From contig NZ_JARGCS010000033.1 in assembly GCF_029193575.1 (NCBI RefSeq), positions 124,001 to 188,000 on the forward strand: a stretch of 64,000 nucleotides of DNA, given 5' to 3'. The first letter of the stretch is position 1, and the number at the start of each line of letters is the position of its first letter. The translations under genes were made by a program, and so were the position numbers. Source of the stretch: Pseudomonas entomophila (GTDB lineage: Bacteria > Pseudomonadota > Gammaproteobacteria > Pseudomonadales > Pseudomonadaceae). This document shows positions 1-8,739 of this stretch, one piece after another. The notes beneath the pieces are model-generated. The model had not been told where the DNA came from. It saw nothing but the letters and a program-made list of their open reading frames with translations, and searched no databases.

Positions 1-543
1 AACCGTGGCTACCACACTTACGAGCTGTTCTTCGACGACTGCCGCGTGCCGGCCAGCAAGGTGCTGGGCGAGGTCGGCAAGGGCTGGGAAGTGGCCAACG
101 CCTGGCTCACCGCCGGCCGCGTGATGGTCGCCGCCAACTGCGTCGGCCAGGCCCAGCGCGCGCTGGACCTGTCGCTGCAATGGGCGGCCGACCGCAAGCA
201 GTTCGGCCAGCCGATCGGCAGCTACCAGGGCGTGTCGTTCAAGCTCGCCGACATGGCCACGCAGATCCGCGCCGCCGAGCTGCTGACCCTGCACACCGCC
301 TGGAAGATGGACCAAGGCAGCATGACCGACGGCGAAGCCGGCATGGCCAAGCTGTTCGCCAGCGAGGTGCTGGGCAAGGTCGCCGACGAGGCGGTGCAGA
401 TTTTCGGCGGCATGGGCCTGATGGACGAGGGGCCGGTGGAGCGAATCTGGCGCAACGCGCGCATCGAGCGGATCTGGGAGGGCACCTCGGAGATCCAGCG
501 GCACATCATTTCCCGCGAACTGCTGCGCCCGTTGCTGCGCTGA
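1..543 (+). CDS. acyl-CoA dehydrogenase, C-terminal part (5' end outside window)
   Basis: The reading frame is open from base 1, so this is the last 180 residues of a protein of about 380-390. It shows the C-terminal helical domain of the acyl-CoA dehydrogenase family: a DRKQFGQPIGSYQ segment, an IFGGMGLMDEGPVER segment, and RIWEGTSEIQRHII near the end, where the Glu of WEGTSE is the usual catalytic base position. The family oxidises acyl-CoA at the alpha-beta bond and passes electrons to ETF through FAD. It lies 18 bp upstream of an acyl-CoA synthetase and the aruI-aruH pair. This suggests, by inference, that it acts on a CoA ester from arginine or 4-guanidinobutyrate breakdown. The same kind of neighbours surround aruHI in P. 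aeruginosa. The substrate cannot be read from the sequence. Confidence 0.9.
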   Translation, partial: NRGYHTYELFFDDCRVPASKVLGEVGKGWEVANAWLTAGRVMVAANCVGQAQRALDLSLQWAADRKQFGQPIGSYQGVSFKLADMATQIRAAELLTLHTAWKMDQGSMTDGEAGMAKLFASEVLGKVADEAVQIFGGMGLMDEGPVERIWRNARIERIWEGTSEIQRHIISRELLRPLLR

Positions 544-561
544 GCGGCCTGGAGACTCCCT

Positions 562-2661
562 ATGTCGCAGTCGATTCGTGACAACCTCAAGCGCCTGCTG
601 GCGCCCCGGCACCTGGCCTTCGTCGGTGGCCGCAGCATGGCCCGCGCGCTCAAGCGCTGCGCCGAGGGCGGTTTCGCCGGGCCCCTGTGGCTGGTCAATC
701 CGCAGCACGCCAGCATCGAGGGCGTGCCGTGCGTGGCCAGTGTCGCCGAGCTGCCGTGCGGCCCGGACGCGGTGTTCATCGCCACCCACCGCGAGCTGAC
801 CCTAGAGTGCGTGGCGCAACTGGCCGCGCACGGCGCCGGCGGGGCGATCTGCTACGCCTCGGGCTTCGCCGAGAGCGGCGCCGAGGGCCAGGCCCTGCAA
901 CGTCAACTGCTGGAGGCGGCAGGCGACATGGCCTTGCTCGGCCCCAACTGCTATGGCCTGCTCGACTACCTGCACAGCGCCGCGCTGTGGCCGGTGGCCC
1001 ACGGCGGCAAGACGGTGGAGCGCGGCGTGGCGATCCTCACCCAGAGTGGCAACTTCGCCTACAACCTGTCGATGAGCGACCGCTCGCTGCCGGTGGCCTA
1101 CATGGCCTCGGTGGGCAACCAGGCGCAACTGGGCGTGGCCGAGCTGATGGACGTGCTGCTGGACGACCCGCGGGTGACCGCCATCGGCTTGCACCTGGAG
1201 GGCCTGAAGAACGTGCCGGGCTTTGCCCGCGCCGCCTACAAGGCGCTGCAGCAGGGCACGCCGATCATCGCCTTGAAGACCGGCGTCTCGCAGATCGGCG
1301 CGGAACTGGCGCTCAGCCACACCAGCTCGTTGTCCGGCTCGGACGCCCTGTACGACGCGCTGTTCCGGCGTCTTGGGGTGATCCGCGTGAGCGGCCCGGT
1401 GAGTTTCGTCGAAACCCTCAAGGCCGCCGCCTGCGGGCACTTGCCCGAGGGCGGCCGGCTGATCGCCTTGGCCTGCTCCGGCGGCGACGCCGGGTTGATC
1501 GCCGACTACGCCGAGCGCAATGGCCTGGGCCTGCCCACGTTGGCGCAAGGGCAGGTGGATGCATTGGCCGAGGTGCTGCCGGCCTACGCCAACTTGGTCA
1601 ACCCGCTGGATTTCACCACGGCCATCTGGGGCGACGGCCAAGCCCTGCAACGCATGCTCGACACCGCCCTGCAAAGCGATGCCGACGCGGCGATGCTGGT
1701 GCTCGATTACCCAGCCGAATTCACCGGCGAGCGCAAGGAATGCGACCTGCTGCTCGCGCTGTACTGCCAGGCCCTGGCGCGTCACGGCAAGCGCGGCTTC
1801 GTCACCTCGGCGTTTCCCGAGCTGCTGCCGGCCGCCGCCCGTGAGCGCTTGCACGCCCACGGCATCCCGGCGCTGCAAGGCGTCGAAGACGGTTTGGCCG
1901 CCTGGGGGCGGGTCGTCGCCTATCAGGCCAACCGCCAGCGCCTGCTCGACCTCAATGAAGCGGCCCTGGTGCCGCTGAGCCCGCCGCCCCTGGCTGGCGA
2001 GGCGCAGTGGCTGGATGAGTGGCAGTCCAAGCAGGCGCTGCGGGCGTTCGGCCTGCCCGTGCCCGACGGGCAACTAAGTACCCCCGCGCAGGCGCGGGCC
2101 GCTGCCGAACGGGTCGGTTACCCGCTGGTGCTCAAGGCGGTCAGCGTGCAATTGCCGCACAAGACCGAAGCCGGCGCCGTGGCCCTGAACCTGCGTGACG
2201 GCGAGGCCGTCGCGGCCGCCCTCGACCGCATGCGCGCCCGTATCGCCGCGTATGCGCCGCAGGTGGCGTTTGACCAGGTGTTGCTCGAACCCATGGCCGA
2301 GGCGCCGCTGGCCGAGCTGATCGTCGGGGTCAAGCGCGAGAACGATTTCGCCCTGGCCCTGGTGATCGGCGCTGGCGGGGTGCTGGTGGAGCTGCTCAAG
2401 GACAGCGTCAGCCTGCTGCTGCCGACCAACGACGGCGCCATCCGCGCAGCGCTGCTCAGCCTGCGCAGCGCCGCTTTGCTGCAAGGCTTCCGCGGTCGCC
2501 CGGCGGCCGACCTGGACGCGCTGGTGGCGGCGGTGCGCGCGGTGGCGGATTACGCCTGCGAAAACGCCGGCAACCTAGTGGAGTTGGACGTCAACCCACT
2601 GATGGTCGGCGCGCAGCGCAGCATTGCGGTGGATGCCTTGATCCGCCTGGGCCAGGCCTGA
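562..2661 (+). CDS. acyl-CoA synthetase (ADP-forming / acetate-CoA ligase family)
   Basis: A 699-residue protein with the layout of NDP-forming acyl-CoA synthetases: an N-terminal CoA-binding Rossmann domain (about 1-130), a succinyl-CoA-ligase-like flavodoxin region (about 150-450) with an HTSSLSGSDALYDALFRR segment that carries the phospho-His position, and a C-terminal ATP-grasp domain (about 480-699) with GYPLVLKAVSVQLPHKTEAG and ELIVGVKREN. The family forms an acyl-CoA from a free acid, ATP and CoA. A ggaga Shine-Dalgarno sits 7 bases before the ATG. It is between the acyl-CoA dehydrogenase and aruI with very short gaps, so one operon is likely. A role in activating 4-guanidinobutyrate or a related acid is inference from context. 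Confidence 0.88.
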   Translation: MSQSIRDNLKRLLAPRHLAFVGGRSMARALKRCAEGGFAGPLWLVNPQHASIEGVPCVASVAELPCGPDAVFIATHRELTLECVAQLAAHGAGGAICYASGFAESGAEGQALQRQLLEAAGDMALLGPNCYGLLDYLHSAALWPVAHGGKTVERGVAILTQSGNFAYNLSMSDRSLPVAYMASVGNQAQLGVAELMDVLLDDPRVTAIGLHLEGLKNVPGFARAAYKALQQGTPIIALKTGVSQIGAELALSHTSSLSGSDALYDALFRRLGVIRVSGPVSFVETLKAAACGHLPEGGRLIALACSGGDAGLIADYAERNGLGLPTLAQGQVDALAEVLPAYANLVNPLDFTTAIWGDGQALQRMLDTALQSDADAAMLVLDYPAEFTGERKECDLLLALYCQALARHGKRGFVTSAFPELLPAAARERLHAHGIPALQGVEDGLAAWGRVVAYQANRQRLLDLNEAALVPLSPPPLAGEAQWLDEWQSKQALRAFGLPVPDGQLSTPAQARAAAERVGYPLVLKAVSVQLPHKTEAGAVALNLRDGEAVAAALDRMRARIAAYAPQVAFDQVLLEPMAEAPLAELIVGVKRENDFALALVIGAGGVLVELLKDSVSLLLPTNDGAIRAALLSLRSAALLQGFRGRPAADLDALVAAVRAVADYACENAGNLVELDVNPLMVGAQRSIAVDALIRLGQA

Positions 2662-2671
2662 GGAGATGAAC

Positions 2672-4279
2672 ATGCAAGACAAACCCCTGACCGGCGGCCA
2701 GGCATTGGTGCGCCTGCTGGCCAACTACGGTGTCGACACGGTGTTCGGCATTCCCGGCGTGCACACCCTGGAGCTGTACCGTGGCCTGCCCGGCAGCGGC
2801 ATCCGTCATGTGCTGACCCGCCACGAGCAGGGCGCCGGCTTCATGGCCGACGGCTATGCGCGGATCAGCGGCAAGCCCGGCGTGTGCTTTGTCATCACCG
2901 GCCCCGGCGTGACCAACGCCGCCACCGCCATTGGCCAGGCGCATGCCGACTCGATCCCGATGCTGGTGATTTCCAGCGTCAACCACAGCGCGAGCCTGGG
3001 CAAAGGCTGGGGTTGCCTGCACGAAACCCAGGACCAGCGCGCCATGACCGCGCCGATCACCGCCTTCTCGGCCCTGGCCCTGAGCGCCGAGGACCTGCCC
3101 GAGCTGGTCGCCCGCGCCTGGGCGGTGTTCGACAGCGAACGACCGCGCCCGGTGCATATCTCGGTCCCGCTGGATGTGCTGGCCGCGCCCGTGGCCCGCG
3201 ACTGGAGCCATGAGGTGGTGCGCCGACCCGCGCGCGGCGTGCCGGCCCCCGAGGTGCTGGCGCAGGCCGCCGCCAAGCTGGCCAACGCCCGGCGCCCGAT
3301 GATCATCGCCGGCGGCGGCGCCCTGGGGGCCGCCGCTGAGCTCGCCCAGCTCAGCACCCGCCTGGCCGCGCCGCTGTTCACCAGTGTCGCGGGCAAAGGC
3401 CTGTTGGCGCCCGATGCGCCGCTCAACGCCGGTGCGAGCTTGTGCGTGGCGCCGGGCTGGGCATTGATCGCCGAAGCCGACGTGGTGCTGGCGGTCGGCA
3501 CCGAGATGGCCGACACCGACTTCTGGCGCGAGCGCCTGCCTTTGAGCGGCGAGTTGCTGCGGGTGGACATCGATCCGCGCAAGTTCAACGACTTCTACCC
3601 CTGCGCCGTCGCCCTGCGCGGCGACGCGCGGCACACCGTGGCCGGCCTGCTCGAACGCCTGCCCGGCGTGCAGCGTGACGCTGGCGCCGCCCAGGCGCAG
3701 GTGGCGGCGTTGCGCGAGCAAGTGAGGGCAGGGCACGGCCCGTTGCAGGCCATTCACCAAGCGATCCTCGACCGTATCGACGCTGTGCTGCCGGGCAACG
3801 CCTTCATCAGCACCGACATGACCCAGCTGGCCTACACCGGCAACTACGCCTTCGCCAGCCAGGCCCCGCGCAGTTGGCTGCACCCCACCGGCTACGGCAC
3901 CCTGGGCTATGGTTTACCAGCAGGCATCGGCGGCATGTTCGCCAGCCCCGACCGCCCTGGGCTGGTGCTGGTCGGCGACGGTGGCTTCCTCTACACCGCC
4001 CAGGAACTGGCCACGGCCGTGGAGGAGCTGGAGCGTCCCTTGGTAGTGCTGTTGTGGAACAACGACGCACTGGGGCAGATCCGCGACGACATGCTCGGCC
4101 TCGACATCGAGCCCATCGGCGTGCTGCCGCGCAACCCCGACTTCGCCGCGCTCGGCCGTGCCTTCGGCTGCAGCGTGGCGCAGCCGCGCAGCCTCGATGA
4201 CCTGCAACGCGAGTTGAAGAATGGATTCACGCGCAACGGCGTGACCTTGATCGAACTCAAGCACGCCTGCGCCCACTGA
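2672..4279 (+). CDS. aruI: 5-guanidino-2-oxopentanoate decarboxylase (ThDP-dependent)
   Basis: A 535-residue ThDP-dependent enzyme of the acetolactate synthase/benzoylformate decarboxylase fold. The N-terminal PYR domain carries the cofactor Glu in RHEQGAGFMADGYARISG. A central domain follows, and the C-terminal PP domain has LVGDGGFLYTAQELATAVE with the GDG...N metal/diphosphate motif completed by LLWNNDALGQIRDD. AruI decarboxylates 2-ketoarginine to 4-guanidinobutyraldehyde in the arginine transaminase pathway. It is followed after 12 bp by a close match to AruH, which fixes the assignment. I place the start at 2672, not at the in-frame ATG at 2666, because the aggag Shine-Dalgarno at 2661-2665 touches the first ATG and sits 6 bases before the second. 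Confidence 0.92.
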   Translation: MQDKPLTGGQALVRLLANYGVDTVFGIPGVHTLELYRGLPGSGIRHVLTRHEQGAGFMADGYARISGKPGVCFVITGPGVTNAATAIGQAHADSIPMLVISSVNHSASLGKGWGCLHETQDQRAMTAPITAFSALALSAEDLPELVARAWAVFDSERPRPVHISVPLDVLAAPVARDWSHEVVRRPARGVPAPEVLAQAAAKLANARRPMIIAGGGALGAAAELAQLSTRLAAPLFTSVAGKGLLAPDAPLNAGASLCVAPGWALIAEADVVLAVGTEMADTDFWRERLPLSGELLRVDIDPRKFNDFYPCAVALRGDARHTVAGLLERLPGVQRDAGAAQAQVAALREQVRAGHGPLQAIHQAILDRIDAVLPGNAFISTDMTQLAYTGNYAFASQAPRSWLHPTGYGTLGYGLPAGIGGMFASPDRPGLVLVGDGGFLYTAQELATAVEELERPLVVLLWNNDALGQIRDDMLGLDIEPIGVLPRNPDFAALGRAFGCSVAQPRSLDDLQRELKNGFTRNGVTLIELKHACAH

Positions 4280-4291
4280 TGGAGGACTGCC

Positions 4292-5485
4292 ATGCGTTTT
4301 TCCCAGCTGACCCAGCGCATCGCCGGTGACGGCGCCGCCGCCTGGGACATTCACTACCGTGCCCTGGCGCTCAAGGCCCAGGGCCGCGACATCCTGTTGC
4401 TGTCGGTGGGCGACCCGGACTTCGACACCCCGGCGCCGATCGTCCAGGCCGCCATCGACAGCCTGCAGGACGGCCACACCCACTATTCCGACGTGCGCGG
4501 CAAGCTGGCCCTGCGCCAGGCCATCGCCCGGCGTCACCAGCAGCGCAGCGGCCAGGTGATCGATGCCGACCAGGTGACGGTGCTGGCCGGTGCCCAGTGC
4601 GCGTTGTTCTGCGTGGCCCAGTGCGTGCTCGACCCCGGCGACGAGGTGATCGTCGCCGAACCGATGTACGTCACCTACGAAGCGGTGTTCGGCGCCTGTG
4701 GCGCGAAGGTCGTCCCCGTGCCGGTGCGCCCGGAGCATGGGTTTCGCGTGCAGGCCGAGGACGTCGCCGCGCGCATCACCCCGCGCACCCGCGCCCTGGC
4801 CCTGAACAGCCCGCACAACCCCTCCGGGGCGAGCCTGCCACGCGGCACCTGGGAGGCGCTGGCCGAGCTGTGCGTGGCGCATGACCTGTGGCTGATCTCC
4901 GACGAGGTGTACAGCGAGCTGCTGTACGAGGGCGAGCACATCAGCCCCGCTAGCCTGCCGGGCATGGCGGGGCGTACGGCGACGTTGAACAGCTTGTCCA
5001 AGTCCCACGCCATGACCGGCTGGCGCATTGGCTGGGTGGTGGGCTCGGTGGAACTGGCCCAGCACCTGGAGAACCTGGCGCTGTGCATGCTGTATGGCTC
5101 GCCGGATTTCATCCAGGACGCGGCGGTGGTGGCATTGGAGCAGCGTTTGCCGGAATTGCAGGCGATGCGCGAGGCCTATCGCCAGCGCCGTGACCTGGTG
5201 TGCGCCTGCCTGGCCGGTTGCCCGGGCGTGAAGGCGCTCAAGCCTGACGGTGGGATGTTCGTGATGGTGGATATCCGTGAGACCGGGCTCAGCGCGCAGG
5301 CGTTTTCCAGCCGGTTGCTGGAGGCGCATGGCGTGTCGGTGCTGGCCGGGGAGGCGTTCGGGCCGAGCGCGGCGGGGCATATCCGCCTGGGGTTGGTGCT
5401 GGGGGCCGAGGCGTTGACCGAGGCCTGCCGGCGCATTGCCCGGTGTGCGGCGCAGGCGCTGGAGGGCAGGGCGGTCACCGGGTGA
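4292..5485 (+). CDS. aruH: arginine:pyruvate transaminase
   Basis: A 397-residue fold-type I PLP aminotransferase. It agrees by memory over most of its length with P. aeruginosa AruH, including the opening QRIAGDGAAAWDIHYRAL and the block VLAGAQCALF. LNSPHNPSGASLP contains the PLP-interacting Asn, SDEVYSELLYEGEH the Asp and Tyr, and NSLSKSHAMTGWRIGW the Schiff-base Lys. AruH moves the alpha-amino group of L-arginine to pyruvate and gives 2-ketoarginine, the substrate of AruI just upstream. A ggagg Shine-Dalgarno precedes the ATG. It ends the operon; a GC-rich hairpin follows at 5493-5537. Confidence 0.94.
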   Translation: MRFSQLTQRIAGDGAAAWDIHYRALALKAQGRDILLLSVGDPDFDTPAPIVQAAIDSLQDGHTHYSDVRGKLALRQAIARRHQQRSGQVIDADQVTVLAGAQCALFCVAQCVLDPGDEVIVAEPMYVTYEAVFGACGAKVVPVPVRPEHGFRVQAEDVAARITPRTRALALNSPHNPSGASLPRGTWEALAELCVAHDLWLISDEVYSELLYEGEHISPASLPGMAGRTATLNSLSKSHAMTGWRIGWVVGSVELAQHLENLALCMLYGSPDFIQDAAVVALEQRLPELQAMREAYRQRRDLVCACLAGCPGVKALKPDGGMFVMVDIRETGLSAQAFSSRLLEAHGVSVLAGEAFGPSAAGHIRLGLVLGAEALTEACRRIARCAAQALEGRAVTG

Positions 5486-5492
5486 GGCGGAT

Positions 5493-5537
5493 GGCCCTAT
5501 CGCGGGGCACCTGTGGGGCTTGCCCTGCGATAGGGCC
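5493..5537. terminator. REP-like hairpin between convergent genes
   Basis: Exact inverted repeat of 11 bp (GGCCCTATCGC at 5493-5503, GCGATAGGGCC at 5527-5537) around a GGGGCTTGCCC core. It lies in the 63-bp gap between aruH and the converging Rrf2-type gene, so it may act as a bidirectional terminator. The core resembles Pseudomonas REP elements seen elsewhere in this window. No T-tract follows. Confidence 0.6.
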
Positions 5538-5548
5538 GGCCCTGTCAC

Positions 5549-5989
5549 TCAACCCTCCACAACCTTCTCCACCGGCCGTTCGAACGCCACGAACAGCTGG
5601 TCGGCGGTGATCGCGCCCAGGTCCAGGCGCATGTTCGCCTCCAACAGGGCGAACAACTGGGTGAACACCTCGAACACCTTGCAGTGATCCTCCATCCCGG
5701 AAAACGGGTTGTCGATCTTCTCGGCGATCAGCGAGCTCTCCTGCACCGCGTCATACACCTCGCGCAAGGTGATCTCGCTGGCCGGCCTGGCCAGCGTCAA
5801 GCCACCGTGCGCTCCCCGCCACGACTTGAGGATATTGGCCTTGACCATCTGCGAGGCGAGGTTGCGCACCCGCGCCGGGTGCACCTTGACCCACTTGGCG
5901 ATGGTGTCGGTGCGCAACTTCTGCGGCGCGTTGGCGGCCACGAACGAGAGGATGTACGAGGCGGTGATCAGGCGAGTCGATTGGCTCAT
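5549..5989 (-). CDS. Rrf2-family transcriptional regulator
   Basis: A 146-residue protein with the Rrf2 winged-helix domain: TRLITASYILSFVAANAP, then TDTIAKWVKVHPARVRNLASQMVKANILKSWRGAHGGLTLARP, whose GAHGGLTLARP wing is typical of the family. It has a single Cys (in EDHCKVFE), so it lacks the three-Cys cluster ligands of IscR or NsrR and is probably not a [2Fe-2S] sensor. A longer start at 6040 exists, but residue 1 of the conserved domain is at 5989. It is transcribed away from the ABC-quinone reductase operon, and the intervening DNA holds a strong dyad (6069-6093). Control of that operon and of itself is therefore likely, by inference. The signal is unknown. Confidence 0.85.
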   Translation of the reverse strand: MSQSTRLITASYILSFVAANAPQKLRTDTIAKWVKVHPARVRNLASQMVKANILKSWRGAHGGLTLARPASEITLREVYDAVQESSLIAEKIDNPFSGMEDHCKVFEVFTQLFALLEANMRLDLGAITADQLFVAFERPVEKVVEG

Positions 5990-6068
5990 CGGCAAGAATC
6001 CCTGGTGGAAACCGAAAGTGTGGGCCCTGTGAAAATCCATCTTGGCAGGGGCGTGGCAATGAGTCTAA

Positions 6069-6093
6069 TGTATTTGTCACGATGACAATTACA
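6069..6093. promoter_or_regulatory. 25-bp near-perfect dyad, probable Rrf2-type operator
   Basis: Arms TGTATTTGTCA (6069-6079) and TGACAATTACA (6083-6093) around CGA match in 10 of 11 positions; the inner TTGTCA-CGA-TGACAA is exact. It lies in the divergent region between the Rrf2-type gene and the ABC operon, 58 bp before the start of the binding-protein gene. That is a usual place for an operator. Binding by the neighbouring regulator is inferred. Confidence 0.65.
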
Positions 6094-6150
6094 AATATGC
6101 CGTCATCGCTGCCTGCGTTCCTTTCCTTGCGGTTCAACAGGGGCAATGCC

Positions 6151-7752
6151 ATGAGCGATAACAACAACAAGATCACTCAAGCGATGCCCGACGGCGGCCT
6201 GCCGCGTCGGGAGTTCCTCAAGTTCGGCGCGGCGGCGGCCACCGTCGCCGGCGCCTTCTCGCTGGGCCTGTCGCTGCCGGCCTGGGCCGAAGGCACCACG
6301 CCGAAAGCCGGTGGCGTGCTGCGCATGGGCCTGGCCGGTGGCAGCACCACCGACTCGCGCGACCCCGGTTCCTGGAGCGACACCTTCACCTTCGTCGGCT
6401 TCTCGGCGGTGTACAACACCCTGAGCGAGATCGGCGTGGACGGCAGCGCCATCCCGGAGCTGGCCGAGCGCTGGGAATCCAGCCCGGACGCGCGGGTGTG
6501 GACCTTCTTCCTGCGCCAGGGTGTGACCTTCCACGACGGCAAGACCCTCGACGCCAGCGACGTGGTGGCGTCGATCCAGCATCATCTGGGCGAGAAATCC
6601 ACCTCGGCGGCCAAGACTGTGCTCGGCGACGTCGCCCAGGTGCGCGCCGAGGATGCCGCCACCGTGGTGTTCGAGCTGCACTCGGGCAATGCCGACTTCC
6701 CCTACGTCGTCGCCGACTACCACCTGGTTATCATGCCCGCCAAGGACGGCGTGGCCGACTGGCAGGCGGGCACCGGCACCGGCGGTTATCGCCTGAAACG
6801 CTTCGAACCCGGCGTGCGCATGGACCTGGAGCGCAGCCCCGACTACTGGAAGCCGGGCAGGGCGCACTTCGCCAGCGCCGAGCTGCTGGCCATTGCCGAC
6901 GGCGCGGCGCGGGTCAACGCGCTGGTCACCGGGCAGGTCGACGTGATCAACAAGGTCGACCTGAAGACCGTGGCGCTGCTCAAGCGCAACCCGCAGTTGG
7001 TGATCGAGGAAACCAAGGGCGCCCAGCACTACACCTTCCCGATGCTCTGCGACGCCGCGCAGTTCAAGGACAACAACGTGCGCCTGGCACTCAAGCACGC
7101 CATCGACCGCCAGGCCCTGCTGACCTCGGTGCTGTACGGCTATGGCCAGGTCGGCAACGACCACCCAATCCAGCCTGGCAGTCGCTTCATCAATGCCGCC
7201 CTGGAGCAACGCGCCTATGACGCCGACAAGGCGCGCTTCCACCTCAAGCAGGCCGGCCTCGATTCGCTCAAGGTGCGCCTGCAAGCCTCTGACGCCGCCT
7301 ACACCGGCGCCGTGGACGCCTCGGTGCTGTTCAAGGAGCAGGCGCGCAAGGCCGGCATCGATATCGACGTAGTGCGCGAGCCGGCCGACGGCTTCTTCAC
7401 CAACGTATGGATGAAGCAACCGTTCACCACCTCGTTCTGGTACTCCAGCCTCACCGCCGACCGCATGTTCAGCATCGGCTACGCGAAAGGCGCGGCGTGG
7501 AACGAGACGCACTGGGACAACCCGCGCTTCAACCAGTTGCTCAACGCCGCCCGCGGCGAGATGAACGCGCCGCTGCGCCAGGAGATGTACAACGAGATGC
7601 AGGCCCTGTGCCGCGACGACGGCGGGGCCATCGTGCCGCTGTTCGCCAGCTCCGTGGCCGCGCGCTCGCGGCGCGTGACCCACGGTGGCGCCACCGCGCC
7701 CTATGGCGAGCTCGATGGCCTGCGGCTGATCGAACGCTGGTGGCAGGCGTAA
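6151..7752 (+). CDS. peptide/opine-type ABC transporter substrate-binding protein, Tat-exported
   Basis: A 533-residue family 5 extracellular solute-binding protein (DppA/OppA type). The N-terminus has a twin-arginine signal, LPRREFLKFGAAAATVAGAF, followed by a hydrophobic stretch and a likely cleavage after PAWA, so it is exported folded through Tat. The body has the family features WTFFLRQGVTFHDGKTLDASDVV and NVRLALKHAIDRQALL. I use the ATG at 6151, which has an agggg Shine-Dalgarno and puts the RR motif at residue 19, rather than the upstream in-frame 6082. It heads an operon of two permeases, a fused ATPase and a quinone reductase. The ligand is unknown; family members bind peptides, opines, glutathione or nickel chelates. 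Confidence 0.9.
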   Translation: MSDNNNKITQAMPDGGLPRREFLKFGAAAATVAGAFSLGLSLPAWAEGTTPKAGGVLRMGLAGGSTTDSRDPGSWSDTFTFVGFSAVYNTLSEIGVDGSAIPELAERWESSPDARVWTFFLRQGVTFHDGKTLDASDVVASIQHHLGEKSTSAAKTVLGDVAQVRAEDAATVVFELHSGNADFPYVVADYHLVIMPAKDGVADWQAGTGTGGYRLKRFEPGVRMDLERSPDYWKPGRAHFASAELLAIADGAARVNALVTGQVDVINKVDLKTVALLKRNPQLVIEETKGAQHYTFPMLCDAAQFKDNNVRLALKHAIDRQALLTSVLYGYGQVGNDHPIQPGSRFINAALEQRAYDADKARFHLKQAGLDSLKVRLQASDAAYTGAVDASVLFKEQARKAGIDIDVVREPADGFFTNVWMKQPFTTSFWYSSLTADRMFSIGYAKGAAWNETHWDNPRFNQLLNAARGEMNAPLRQEMYNEMQALCRDDGGAIVPLFASSVAARSRRVTHGGATAPYGELDGLRLIERWWQA

Positions 7753-7776
7753 ACCCCTTTCGTCGAGGACTGCACG

Positions 7777-8736
7777 GTGAATAGTCTCTGCAAACTGCTC
7801 GCCCAGCGCCTGGCCTTGGGCCTGCTGTCGCTGCTGGCGGTGTCGGTGATCATCTTCCTGGCCGTGGGCATGCTGCCGGGCGACGTGGCCCAGGCCATGC
7901 TCGGCCAGGCCGCGACCCCGGAAACCGTGGCCGCGCTGCGGACCCAGCTGGGCCTGGACCAGCCCGCGTTGGCGCGCTTCTTCCACTGGGCCTGGCAACT
8001 GCTGCACGGCGACCTGGGCGTGTCGCTGGCCAACCAGCGGCCGATCGCCGAGCTGATCGGCGCGCGCCTGGGCAACACCTTCAGCCTGGCCGTGCTGGCG
8101 GCGCTGATCTCGGTGCCGCTGGCGTTGCTGCTGGGCATGCTGGCGGCGCTATACCGCAACAGCGGGTTCGACCGCTTGCTCAATACCAGCGCGCTGAGCG
8201 CGGTGTCGTTTCCCGAGTTCTTCGTCGCTTATCTGCTGATCCTGGTGTTCGCGGTGAAGCTTGCGTGGCTGCCGAGCCTCTCCAACCTGGCCCCGGACGC
8301 GACCCTGGGCGAGGTGCTGGAGCGATCGCTGCTGCCGGTGCTGACCCTGAGCCTGGTGGTGGTGGCGCAGATGATGCGCATGACCCGCGCCTCGCTGATC
8401 AACCTGCTGGCCAGCCCGTACATCGAGATGGCCCGGCTCAAGGGCATCGGCCAGGCGCGGATCATCTTCCGCCATGCCTTGCCCAACGCCCTGGCGCCGA
8501 TCGTCAACGTGGTGGCGCTGAACCTGGCGTACCTGGTGGTCGGCGTGGTGGTGGTCGAGGTGGTGTTCGTCTACCCCGGCCTTGGCCAACTGCTGGTCGA
8601 TTCGGTGGCCAAGCGCGACATCCCGGTGGTGCAGGCGTGCAGCCTGATCTTCGCCGCCACCTACATCCTGCTCAACACCAGTGCCGACGTGCTGTCGATC
8701 GCCAGCAACCCGCGCCTGATGCATCCGAAGGGGTAG
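7777..8736 (+). CDS. ABC transporter permease (DppB type)
   Basis: A 319-residue inner-membrane permease of the DppB/OppB family with six predicted hydrophobic segments and the EAA-loop signature EMARLKGIGQARIIFRHALPNAL, which contacts the ATPase. The N-terminus AQRLALGLLSLLAVSVIIFLAVGMLPGD is typical of the family. It starts with GTG at 7777 behind a gagga Shine-Dalgarno, 24 bp after the binding-protein gene. With the following DppC-type protein it forms the transmembrane channel. Confidence 0.92.
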   Translation: MNSLCKLLAQRLALGLLSLLAVSVIIFLAVGMLPGDVAQAMLGQAATPETVAALRTQLGLDQPALARFFHWAWQLLHGDLGVSLANQRPIAELIGARLGNTFSLAVLAALISVPLALLLGMLAALYRNSGFDRLLNTSALSAVSFPEFFVAYLLILVFAVKLAWLPSLSNLAPDATLGEVLERSLLPVLTLSLVVVAQMMRMTRASLINLLASPYIEMARLKGIGQARIIFRHALPNALAPIVNVVALNLAYLVVGVVVVEVVFVYPGLGQLLVDSVAKRDIPVVQACSLIFAATYILLNTSADVLSIASNPRLMHPKG

Positions 8737-8739
8737 CCC

